A DNA stretch of 64,000 bases from Halosimplex rubrum (GTDB taxonomy: Archaea > Halobacteriota > Halobacteria > Halobacteriales > Haloarculaceae), in NCBI RefSeq assembly GCF_013415885.1, contig NZ_CP058910.1, positions 186,001-250,000 of the forward strand, given 5' to 3'. The first letter of the stretch is position 1; each line of letters starts with the position of its first letter. Below, in pieces: positions 8,620-16,668 of the stretch. The notes beneath the pieces are model-generated. The model had not been told where the DNA came from, made no database searches, and saw only the letters and a list, made by a program, of their open reading frames with translations. The translations under genes and the position numbers were made by a program.

Positions 8620-8862
8620 CTCTCCGTCCCTCGTAGACCCTGCCGTCGAGATCGCGTGCCAACCCGTGTCATCGGCCGTAGTGACGGAATTGCAGTCTCC
8701 ACCAACTTAAGTCTCCCGTGGGGACGGGCGAGCGATCGCCCGACAGCGGACGGAAGCACCGCGGCGGGCGGGTCGGGAACGGGCGCGGGCGGTCCCGCCG
8801 TCGGCGGTCGACCCACCGCGGCATCCGTGCGTTCATACGCGAGGGCGACACAGGGATCCACG

Positions 8863-11475
8863 ATGGCCGACGACCGGGTCGCGAGCGAGGGCGAGGCGAC
8901 CGAAGCCGGGACGGGGAGTGCCGACGCCGCGAGCGCCGCCGGGAGCGGCGACGAGTCGGCAGACAGCGACGGTGCTGGCGCCGGTCCCGAGGGGTGGTCG
9001 AGCGGCGACCCCGCCGAGGCCTGGCGCGACGTGTTCGGGTTCGACGAGCCCTACGAGAGCCAGACCGACGCGATCGAGACGGCGGTCGAAGTGGGCCAGC
9101 GCGGCGGCTACTTCGCGATGGAGGGGCCCTGTGGGACCGGCAAGACGATGGCCGCGCTCACCGCGGGCGCGACGCTCGTCCGGACGACCCGCAAGTACGA
9201 CCGCGTGGTGGTCGTCACGCCGGTCAAACAGCAGCGCAACCAGTTTGTCGAGGACCTGCGGGCGATGAACGCCCGCCTCGCCGCCGACCCCGACCGACCG
9301 GAGCCGCTGGACGGCGTCGCCCTGGTCGGGAAACGAGACCTCTGTCCGTACGGCCGCGAGGGCGCGTTCCCCGACGACGCCTCGACGCACGACCGCTGCG
9401 AAGACCTCCGCGAGAACACCGCTGATCTGGTCGAGGCCGACCGCCGGTCCGGCGACGAACCCGCCGCCGACGCCGCGCTCGCTTCCGACCCCGAGGACAT
9501 CTGGTGGGACCCGAGCCTCGCGAGCGAGCTGGTCCGGGAGGCCCGCATGGACGCCGACACCTACCGCACCTTCGACAGCGCACTCGAAACGGGGGGCGCC
9601 GAGTCGCCGTACCCGCGGAGCCAGCCCAGCGCGCCCGAGTCGATGACCGCCGGCGACGACGAGCCGCTGTACTGCCCCTTCGAGGCCGACTGGTTCGCCC
9701 GCAACAAGGGCTCGCCCGTCGACTTCTCGGTGGGCGAGTCCCAAGTCGTCACCGCCGACGACTACCTCCCAGCCAGCGTCGAGCGGGGCACCTGTCCCCA
9801 CCGGGCGATGGGCGTCATGCTCGAACACGCCGACGTGATAATCGGCAACTACAACCACGTCTTCGACCCCGGGTCGCGCCCGCTCGTCGCGGCCGCGCTC
9901 GACTCCTCGACGTTCCTCGTCGTCGACGAGGCCCACCGGCTGGAGGAACGGGTCCGCGACCTGCTCTCCGACCGGGTGGGACGCTCGACTGTCAAGCGGG
10001 CGCGCAACGACTGCAATCACCTCCTCTCGCGCGCCCGCGAGAGTCGGGACAAGAAACAGCAGGTCCGCGACCGGCTCGCGAGCCACGACGTGCCCCTCTC
10101 GGCGCTCGACCAAGCGCGGGAGTTCTACGACGACCTGCTCGGGTGGCTCGACGAGCGGGTCGAGCGCTACCTCGACGAGGAGGTCGAACGCGACTGGCGC
10201 GTGGGCGACCCGACCGAGAGCGTCCCCGAGCGGGACGTGGAGGTCCCGCTCCGGGACCCCGACGAGCCCGAACCCGACGAACTCACGAGGTGGGCCGAGC
10301 GGCAGGGCTACGACGGCGAGCTCTGGCGGACGCTCGCCACGGTCGGCGCCGCCGTCGAGGACGCCATCGACGGCCTCGGACTGACGCGCCAGCCGGTCTG
10401 CGCCGCCGTCGGCGCCGTGATGGGTCACTGGTGGGAGCGCGGCCACGACCGCTATCTCCGGGAGATCGAACTGGAGTACGCCCCCAAGACCGGGCAGGCC
10501 GCCGACGCCGTCGACGAGGACTACCTACGCGTGTACACACCCGGGCTCGTCCTGTTCGACTGCATGCCCGCCGAGTCGCTCAAGGAGATCTTCGATTCAC
10601 TTGGCGGCGGGGTGCTGATGAGCGCCACCCTCTCGCCGCTTTCCGTGTTCACCGAGGTCTCGGGGCTGGAATCCCTGCGAGAGGGCGACCCGAATCCCGG
10701 GCCGACGCCGGACGACGGCGACCCTGGCCGCCCGGTCGAGGCGACGAGCTACCCGCTGCGGTTCCCCGAAGACAACCGCGCGAGCTGGACGGTCGACGCC
10801 GAGCCGTTCACCGCCCGGAACCGGGGCGACCCCTCCGAGATGGACCCGCTGGGCGACGGCTGGAACCGGACCCGCGACGAGTACGCCCACGTCCTCCGGT
10901 CGGTCGCGCGCTCGCCGGGGAACGTCCTCGTCGCGATGCCCAACTACCGGGAGGCCGAGTGGGCCGGCGCCTACCTCGACGAAACTATCGACAAACCCGT
11001 CCTGGTCGACGAGAGTTCGAGCAACGAGGCGACAGAGGAGCTGAAAGCCGACTTCTTCCGCGGCGACGGGAAGGTGCTCGTGACGAGCACCCGCGGGACG
11101 CTGACGGAGGGCGTCGACTACGACGGCGAGAAGCTGGCGGCGGCGCTGGTGATCGGCGTCCCCCTCGTGAACGTCGGGTCGCCGCGGGTCCAGGCGGTCC
11201 GGCGGGCCTACGCCGACGAGTTCGGCGAGGACAACGCCTTCGCCTACGCGCTGACGGTCCCGGCGGTCCGCCGGGCGCGCCAGGCCATCGGTCGCGTCAT
11301 CCGCGGCACCGACGAGGTGGGCGTCCGCGTGTTCGCCGACCGCCGCTACACGGCGGGCGCCCCCCGCTCGGTCCACGAGTACCTCTCGCCCGCCGAGCGC
11401 GAGGAGTTCGTCCGCATGACCGCCGAGTTCCTCGACGGCCAGCTCGACCGGTTCTGGACCGACCGGTCGCAGTGA
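8863..11475 (+). CDS. Rad3/XPD-type ATP-dependent DNA helicase (superfamily 2)
   Basis: 870 residues from the ATG at 8863; a TTCATACG box sits about 27 bases upstream. A long acidic Ser/Gly/Asp N-tail (1-50) precedes Walker A GPCGTGKT (88-95). Four cysteines (161, 179, 271, 311: CPYG, RCED, CPFE, CPHR) are placed where XPD/DinG helicases bind a 4Fe-4S cluster. DEAH is at 355-358. The C-terminal helicase domain carries STRGTLTEGVDY and motif VI QAIGRVIRG. These enzymes unwind DNA 5'-3' in repair. Monocistronic; the histidine kinase is divergent. Confidence 0.9.
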   Translation: MADDRVASEGEATEAGTGSADAASAAGSGDESADSDGAGAGPEGWSSGDPAEAWRDVFGFDEPYESQTDAIETAVEVGQRGGYFAMEGPCGTGKTMAALTAGATLVRTTRKYDRVVVVTPVKQQRNQFVEDLRAMNARLAADPDRPEPLDGVALVGKRDLCPYGREGAFPDDASTHDRCEDLRENTADLVEADRRSGDEPAADAALASDPEDIWWDPSLASELVREARMDADTYRTFDSALETGGAESPYPRSQPSAPESMTAGDDEPLYCPFEADWFARNKGSPVDFSVGESQVVTADDYLPASVERGTCPHRAMGVMLEHADVIIGNYNHVFDPGSRPLVAAALDSSTFLVVDEAHRLEERVRDLLSDRVGRSTVKRARNDCNHLLSRARESRDKKQQVRDRLASHDVPLSALDQAREFYDDLLGWLDERVERYLDEEVERDWRVGDPTESVPERDVEVPLRDPDEPEPDELTRWAERQGYDGELWRTLATVGAAVEDAIDGLGLTRQPVCAAVGAVMGHWWERGHDRYLREIELEYAPKTGQAADAVDEDYLRVYTPGLVLFDCMPAESLKEIFDSLGGGVLMSATLSPLSVFTEVSGLESLREGDPNPGPTPDDGDPGRPVEATSYPLRFPEDNRASWTVDAEPFTARNRGDPSEMDPLGDGWNRTRDEYAHVLRSVARSPGNVLVAMPNYREAEWAGAYLDETIDKPVLVDESSSNEATEELKADFFRGDGKVLVTSTRGTLTEGVDYDGEKLAAALVIGVPLVNVGSPRVQAVRRAYADEFGEDNAFAYALTVPAVRRARQAIGRVIRGTDEVGVRVFADRRYTAGAPRSVHEYLSPAEREEFVRMTAEFLDGQLDRFWTDRSQ

Positions 11476-11706
11476 CCGGCGGCGTCCGCGCTCGGCGACC
11501 GTGACTCTCCCGCGACCGATATCGGGCCCACCGAAAGCTGTGGTCCCGCCGTCACGCGGTCGCCCGCTCGTATCAACCCGGTTACCGGTAGCGCGGTGGT
11601 ACCCTCGGGAAGTGGGGTCCTGCCGGTTCGAGAGGGGGTGTTAATCGGTCTATACCGCCGTCCACGGCCGGAAAGCATATGCCGGAGGATTACAGTTAGT
11701 CAAGGG

Positions 11707-11862
11707 ATGCCAGAGTGTCAGAACTGTGGGTCGTTCGTGACAGAGGCGTACGTACGCGTATTCACGCCCGACGGTCACACCGGCCCCCGCGTCTGTCCGT
11801 TCTGCGAAGACAAACTCCGCGACGGCGCCGAGGTGCGCGAGGCTCGGTCGTCGCGGTCATAG
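11707..11862 (+). CDS. small zinc-ribbon protein, 51 residues
   Basis: MPECQNCGSFVTEAYVRVF starts a 51-residue protein with two knuckles, CQNC (4-7) and CPFC (30-33), spaced as in a rubredoxin-like zinc ribbon. A short charged tail follows. This compact family is widespread in Halobacteria (I associate it with DUF7563, from memory). Zinc ribbons of this size usually bind DNA, RNA or a protein partner, but no role is demonstrated. The internal ATG at 11707 was preferred because the sequence before it has no conserved character. Confidence 0.8.
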   Translation: MPECQNCGSFVTEAYVRVFTPDGHTGPRVCPFCEDKLRDGAEVREARSSRS

Positions 11863-11888
11863 GCATCTCGCCTGTCCACCGCTCGTGC

Positions 11889-11910
11889 CGGCCGTCCGGG
11901 GGGACGGCCG
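11889..11910. terminator. GC hairpin between convergent genes
   Basis: Perfect 9-base arms (CGGCCGTCC / GGACGGCCG) with a GGGG loop. It lies between the end of the zinc-ribbon gene and the end of the convergent helicase gene. It has no T-run, so a role as terminator is only suggested by its position. Confidence 0.35.
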
Positions 11911-12014
11911 ATCGTACTGTTTCGTGCGGACTCCGTTCCCCAGTCGCCGCGCTCGTCGACGAGTGAGTCTAACTCGGGCGCGGAGCGAGAACGGGAACGC
12001 GGCGAGAAAGGGCG

Positions 12015-13871
12015 TCAGTCGGCGGCGACGGCGTCGCCGAGTTCCTGCGCGTTGGCGAGCACGTCCTCGATGGAGTCGCCGGTCGGCTCGTTGTTGAGCA
12101 ACACGTCGATGGGCAGCGTCGGCGCGCCGTCGACGAGATTCTCCATGATGACGAGTCGCTCGCGGGCGCGGGACATCCCGACGTAGAAGACGCGGCGCTC
12201 GTTGTCGGTGAGCGTCGGGACGGGCGAGGTGCGCTTGGTGAACTCCTCGTCGCCCGGCACGTCGCGGTCGGACTGGTCGACGGTCGCGGCCATCTGCTCG
12301 ACGACCTTCTCCGTGAGGTCGGTGGCGACGAAGACGTGGTCGGCCTCGCGACCCTTCGCGCTGTGGATGGTACCCAGGCGCACGCGATCGGTCTCCATGC
12401 CCTCGTACTGGCCCGAAAAGTACGCCTCGACGCTGCGTTCCTGGAAGCTGGTGACCTTCCGGAGCATGTCGGCGGCCGCCTGGGGGTCGGGAGCGAACGG
12501 CGCGTAGTCGCGGATCGTCTCCGGTTCGACCGACAGCTCTTCGAGGTCCTCGACGTCGGCGGCCTCCTCCATCTCGTCGAGTTCGTCGAACAGGTCGTCG
12601 CGCTCGCTCGTCCCGAACGCCGAGTCGGCGAGCATGTCCGCGAGGCGGCGGGCCTCCAGCCCGGTGACGGACTCGTCCTCGTCGAGTTTCTCGATGGCGC
12701 GGACGTACTGGGTGAGCCGGTCGGTCCACATCCGCTGGTCGGTCAGGCAGGTGAAGGGGATCCCCTCGCCGATGAACTCGTCGATGAACTGGAACATCTG
12801 GTAGCGCGCGCGGAAGAGGATCATCGCCGTCCCCTCCTCGTCCTGTTCGATCGTGGTGCGGACGTTGCGAACGAGGTCGATCATCGAGGGGTTCTGGACG
12901 CCCTCGACGCGACCGCCCTCCTTGCGCGGGTTGAGGTCCTTCTCCTGTCGTTTCTCGATGTGGCTGACCTCGCGGTTGACGACGTTGAGGATCCGAGAGG
13001 GGAGCCGGTAGGAGTTGGGGAGGATGTTGTCGTCGGTGACCTGCTCCTCCAGCAGCAGGTCGGGGTCGGCGCCCTGCCAGGCGTAGACGACCTGGTCGTC
13101 GTCGCCGGCGATCAGCACCGTCTCCATGTGCGGGCGCCACTCGCGATACACGTCGTACTGCAGGGTCGTGATGTCCTGGAACTCGTCGATGACGAGGTAC
13201 TCGACGTTGGGCATGAGCGAGCGCTGGGCGACGCGTTCGAGCATGTCGGCGAAGCCGACCACGTCGTTCTCGCCCTTGAACTGGCGCCAGGCCCGGATCG
13301 TCTCGGGGACGCTGATGCGGTCGTCGTCGCTGGGCCAGGTCGGCGTGTACTTGTTGCCGGTCTGGGCGTTGTCGTCGATCTCCGGCGGGAGGCGGACGAC
13401 CTCGTCGTCCCACTTGAAGGGGACGTCGTACCAGTCGGCCACGTCACGGCGGGTCCGCTGGAGCCACTGGCTCGTGGCGATGATCTTGTTGCCGATCGTG
13501 GTCGAGCGGGCGGTCCGGCGTCGCGACCCCTCGTACTCGTCCTCGTACTCGACGCCGTACTCCTCGCAGAAGTCCTCCTTGTCGGACTCGCCGACCACGT
13601 CCCCCCGCGAGAGGTCGAGGAGTTCGTACGCCTTCGCGTGCATCGTGCAGACGTTCCCCTTGAGCGCGCGCGGGGACTCGCCGAGTCGCTCGGCGAGGCG
13701 GTCGCGGATCTCCGCCGCGGCCGCGCGGGTGTAGGACACCACCAGCACGTCCCGGAACTCCAGATCGTCGTTCTCTTCGAGCAGGGTCTCGACCCTGTCG
13801 AGCAGTGCCGTCGTCTTCCCGCTCCCGGGACCACCAAACAGGCGCGTCACCTGGGTGGACGGTTCAGTCAT
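12015..13871 (-). CDS. UvrD/Rep-type (superfamily 1) DNA helicase
   Basis: 618 residues. Q/Walker A region TRLFGGPGSGKTTALLDRV is at 9-27, motif Ia is VVSYTRAAAAEIRDRL, DEFQDITTLQ is the DExQ Walker B (motif II), and AGDDDQVVYAWQGAD is motif III. IHSAKGREADHVFV is motif V, and RVFYVGMSRARERLVI is motif VI. All SF1A motifs are in order with a short 2B region; total length is somewhat below bacterial UvrD. Expected to be a cytosolic 3'-5' helicase in repair or replication restart. It faces the zinc-ribbon gene. Confidence 0.9.
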   Translation of the reverse strand: MTEPSTQVTRLFGGPGSGKTTALLDRVETLLEENDDLEFRDVLVVSYTRAAAAEIRDRLAERLGESPRALKGNVCTMHAKAYELLDLSRGDVVGESDKEDFCEEYGVEYEDEYEGSRRRTARSTTIGNKIIATSQWLQRTRRDVADWYDVPFKWDDEVVRLPPEIDDNAQTGNKYTPTWPSDDDRISVPETIRAWRQFKGENDVVGFADMLERVAQRSLMPNVEYLVIDEFQDITTLQYDVYREWRPHMETVLIAGDDDQVVYAWQGADPDLLLEEQVTDDNILPNSYRLPSRILNVVNREVSHIEKRQEKDLNPRKEGGRVEGVQNPSMIDLVRNVRTTIEQDEEGTAMILFRARYQMFQFIDEFIGEGIPFTCLTDQRMWTDRLTQYVRAIEKLDEDESVTGLEARRLADMLADSAFGTSERDDLFDELDEMEEAADVEDLEELSVEPETIRDYAPFAPDPQAAADMLRKVTSFQERSVEAYFSGQYEGMETDRVRLGTIHSAKGREADHVFVATDLTEKVVEQMAATVDQSDRDVPGDEEFTKRTSPVPTLTDNERRVFYVGMSRARERLVIMENLVDGAPTLPIDVLLNNEPTGDSIEDVLANAQELGDAVAAD

Positions 13872-13949
13872 TGGACCACTAGTGGGACCCGTGGGTCATA
13901 AACGGCGTGGCTTGGAGCCGCACCCGCGACCCGGGCGCCGCCCGCCCGC

Positions 13950-14249
13950 TCAGTCCCGATACAGCGAGATGTACAGCATCGTGAACCCGATGATGAAGGG
14001 GATGGACTCGGTCATCCGGAAGAACAGCCGGACGGTTTCGGTCGCTTCGCGCACGCCGATCTGGGCGATGACGGTACTGGCGACGCCCATACTGATGAAG
14101 GCGAAACCCATGAAGGCGTACTGCAGGCGCTCGGAGGGGCGCTGTCGGTACGCCTGGAAGCTGATCAACGTGATCCCGAGCGAGAGCCCGAACACCGCCA
14201 TCCGCATCAACGCCAGGACCCCCCGCATGACCGCGACGACTTCTACCAT
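13950..14249 (-). CDS. four-helix membrane protein paired with HTH regulator
   Basis: 99 residues made almost wholly of hydrophobic segments: about 8-27, 40-61 and 80-97, with a charged loop QAYRQRPSERLQ between the first two. It lies 111 bases downstream of the winged-helix gene on the same strand. This regulator/membrane-protein arrangement recurs in haloarchaea (I associate the family with DUF7521, from memory). That would fit a membrane partner that modulates the regulator, but no mechanism can be read from the sequence. Confidence 0.75.
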   Translation of the reverse strand: MVEVVAVMRGVLALMRMAVFGLSLGITLISFQAYRQRPSERLQYAFMGFAFISMGVASTVIAQIGVREATETVRLFFRMTESIPFIIGFTMLYISLYRD

Positions 14250-14360
14250 TCGTCGTCTGTCCGGGAGGACGCTCCGACATATAATTTCGCCGGTCCGACG
14301 CGCGCGGTCGGTCGAGCGGGCGCTCGCGTCGCGGTGGTATCCGGTGCCGTGCCGCCGCGC

Positions 14361-14711
14361 TCACTCGGGGTTGAGGTCGTCCCAGAGCTGGCTGAACCGG
14401 TCCGGGAGGTTCTCCTCGCGGTAGATGCGCACCTTGTACTCGTCGTCCTCCAGCGAGATGACCGTCGACTCGAAGTTCGACTCGTAGACCTTGTAGTGGT
14501 TGCCGTCGTCGGCCACCAGTGTCTGGTCTTTGATGAGGTCGTACTGGGTGAGCATCTCGATGCGGCGGTAGACGGTCGGCAGCGACAGGTCGCACTCTTC
14601 GCTCAGGTCCTTCGCCGATCGGGGCTCGCGGCTGATCGCGGCGAGCACCCGGCGGGCGTGTTCGTCTCCGATGGTATCGAGGATCTCCTCGATTGCCCGT
14701 TCGTCGTCCAC
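14361..14711 (-). CDS. winged helix-turn-helix transcriptional regulator (ArsR-like)
   Basis: 116 residues from the GTG at 14711 (MDDERAIEEILDTIGDEHARRVL). The wHTH is at about 10-75: ILDTIGDEHARRVLAAIS, SAKDLSEECDLSLPTVYRRIEML (recognition helix) and a beta wing. An acidic C-terminal strand region (YKVYESNFESTVISLEDDEYKVRI) may bind a ligand or partner. The GTG start gives the family's usual N-terminus; the longer frame begins with unrelated Arg-rich sequence. A perfect 17-base palindrome lies just upstream, which suggests autoregulation. Confidence 0.85.
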   Translation of the reverse strand: MDDERAIEEILDTIGDEHARRVLAAISREPRSAKDLSEECDLSLPTVYRRIEMLTQYDLIKDQTLVADDGNHYKVYESNFESTVISLEDDEYKVRIYREENLPDRFSQLWDDLNPE

Positions 14712-14729
14712 TACCAGTGTGATCTCTTG

Positions 14730-14746
14730 AGGTCTTACAAAGACCT
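14730..14746 (-). promoter_or_regulatory. candidate operator palindrome of the wHTH gene
   Basis: AGGTCTTACAAAGACCT is a perfect inverted repeat with 7-base arms and a 3-base centre. It sits 19-35 bases before the GTG start, where the TATA element of a leaderless haloarchaeal promoter would lie. Binding there by the encoded regulator would block transcription of its own gene. Confidence 0.5.
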
Positions 14747-15275
14747 TTCGAGCGGGCGGCTCTTTCAGGCTCAGAAAACGCGCCTCCCCCCTTATGGGAA
14801 TCCCCCCACAACGCTGGAATACGGACCAAGTGCGAGCCCGAACGGCCCATCGCACCGTGCGCATCCGTGTGTGCCTGGTGGGGTGTGGGTTCGACCGGCC
14901 CCCGGCGGGAGCCCGACCGCGCCATCCGGCGCGCGGCGTTCCCTCGCGGGCCGGCTCGGGTCGCCCGGGCTCGCATGCGGTCCTCGCCGGTACGAGCGCG
15001 CTGCCGGAGGTCGTTCCCGGCGCATCCCCCCAACGCGTCTCCCCCGACGCAGCCCGGGAACGAACGGGTCTCCCGACCCGCCGGCTCTCCCCCCCTGCCG
15101 GCCTCCGTTGCCCGCCTTCCGGTGGACTTCCCCCCCTACTTTCCCCCCAACGTTCCCCCTTTTCGACCGGCCGGTCAGCACCGCGAGCCGACCGAGCCCC
15201 CGCGGCCGCCCGGGTCCGTGGCCTGCGACCGCAAGGGCGGTTTACAGGTGGTCGAGAGCGCTACGTCCGGTCGCT
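14747..15275. other. gene-free, C-tract-rich intergenic region
   Basis: I see no supported gene in these 530 bases. Six runs of 5-7 cytosines stand on the + strand (15026-15031, 15041-15045, 15089-15095, 15130-15136, 15143-15148, 15155-15159). The last three are separated by only 6 bases each, so the - strand could form a G-quadruplex and the + strand an i-motif. The region upstream of the PRC-barrel gene has no strong TATA box that I can see. Confidence 0.5.
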
Positions 15276-15521
15276 ATGGCGACTGATACCGAAATCACCG
15301 ACTCGGACGAGGGCAAGAAAGTAATCGGCCAGGACGGCGACGAGATCGGCCGCGTCGTCGAGGTGAGCCACGGCACGGCGCACGTCGAGCCCGACCCGGA
15401 CATCTCGGACACGATCATGACCAAACTCGGCTGGGGGAGCCGGGGCGAAGACACGTACCCGCTCCAGGAGGAGAAGGTCGAATCCGTCACAGACGACGAG
15501 ATCCGACTCGGCGCCATCTGA
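15276..15521 (+). CDS. PRC-barrel domain protein
   Basis: 81 residues from the ATG at 15276. The sequence KKVIGQDGDEIGRVVEVSHGTAHVEPDP matches the N-terminal strands of the PRC-barrel fold (G--v-d-dG--iG-v--v), followed by EKVESVTDDEIRLGAI as the last strands. PRC-barrel proteins are small cytosolic modules found with photosynthetic reaction centres, RimM and FtsZ partners (CdpB) in archaea. Here it stands alone, so no specific role is assigned. Confidence 0.8.
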   Translation: MATDTEITDSDEGKKVIGQDGDEIGRVVEVSHGTAHVEPDPDISDTIMTKLGWGSRGEDTYPLQEEKVESVTDDEIRLGAI

Positions 15522-15637
15522 GAGGGGTCTCGGAGTCCGTTTCTGCCGGCTCGTCCCGCCGAGCGACGGCGGCGGGCCGACCGCGCGACGCGAACCCGCG
15601 AACAGCGCCCCGCTCGCCGACGGCCCCGCTCCCCCAG

Positions 15638-16666
15638 TCAGGAGCGCGAAACCACGTACAGCGCGGCGACCCCGCCGGCCAGCACGGCGAAGACGTAGCT
15701 CGCCAGGCGGTAGACGATGGCGATGGAGAGCCCGGTCGCGAAGGAGAACCCACCCAGCGTCCCGAGCAGGCCCGCCAGCGCCGCCTCGACGCCCGCGAGG
15801 CCGCCGGGCGAGGGGGTCAGCCCGGCGAGCGTGCTCGCGGGGACGATGAAGAAGACGAGGAAGATGGAGATGGACTCGCCGATGGCCTCGACGGCGGCGT
15901 ACAGCGGCAGGGCGAAAAAGAGCCAGCCGACGAAGGAGTAGACGAGCGCGTGGGCCAGCGCCGTCCGGTCGGCGGCGATGCGCTCGAAGGCCGTGTTGAG
16001 TTCGCGCAGTCGCTCGCGCAGCCCCTCGACGCTGAGAAAGCGGGTCCGTCGGACGACCGGTGCGGCGACGCGCAGCGCGAACGACCCGACGCGGCGGCGC
16101 GAGCGCCAGCCCACGACCGCGGCGACCGGCACCCCCACGGCGAAGACGACGAGGATACCAGCGACGCCGCGGACCTGCTCCGAGAGCGTCGTCCGCACGA
16201 CGAGGACGACCGTTCCGATGGCGGCGAAGGTGAAGAAAGGCAGGAGGTTCAAAAGGTCCGCCGTCACCACGGAGGCCAGCGAGTCCTCGTAGGACGCCTC
16301 GGTGTCCCGCGAGAGGACGTAGGCGATGAACGGTTCGCCGCCGGCCTGGCCCAGCGGGGTGACGTAGTTGGCGAACGTCGCGGCGTAGTAGGTGACGACG
16401 AGCTTCCGGAACGGGATCCGGTAGCCGACCACCCGGAGCACTATCTGCCAGGCCTTCGCCCAGGCGACGAGGCCGACGGCCGTCGAGAGACAGCCGAGGG
16501 CCAGCCACGCCGGGTCGGCGCGGGCGAGTTCCGCCCGGATCTTCTCGATGCCGATACCGTACGCGATGAGGCCGAGCGCGACGAAGGCGATGGCGAACCC
16601 GCCGACGATCTTGACGGCCGTCCGACGGTCGACGAAGTCGAAGAGGTCCCGTCCGGTGTCGGCCAC
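15638..16666 (-). CDS. flippase-like integral membrane protein (UPF0104/LPG synthase TM family)
   Basis: 342 residues with about eight to nine transmembrane segments. The family signature lies in the first third: KLVVTYYAATFANYVTPLGQAGGEPFIAYVL, with the conserved N-Y-tPl-G-aGgEp core. A second signature, PASTLAGLTPSPGGLAGVEAAL, lies near the end. Such proteins move or modify lipid-linked headgroups in the cytoplasmic membrane. The start is 2 bases after the sulfatase-like gene's stop, so both form one operon, consistent with a shared cell-surface lipid or glycan role. Confidence 0.88.
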   Translation of the reverse strand: MADTGRDLFDFVDRRTAVKIVGGFAIAFVALGLIAYGIGIEKIRAELARADPAWLALGCLSTAVGLVAWAKAWQIVLRVVGYRIPFRKLVVTYYAATFANYVTPLGQAGGEPFIAYVLSRDTEASYEDSLASVVTADLLNLLPFFTFAAIGTVVLVVRTTLSEQVRGVAGILVVFAVGVPVAAVVGWRSRRRVGSFALRVAAPVVRRTRFLSVEGLRERLRELNTAFERIAADRTALAHALVYSFVGWLFFALPLYAAVEAIGESISIFLVFFIVPASTLAGLTPSPGGLAGVEAALAGLLGTLGGFSFATGLSIAIVYRLASYVFAVLAGGVAALYVVSRS

Positions 16667-16668
16667 GG

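Noticed and set aside
12336-13901. 521-codon + strand frame opposite the UvrD-like helicase
   Set aside because: Antisense shadow; all seven SF1 helicase motifs are on the - strand.
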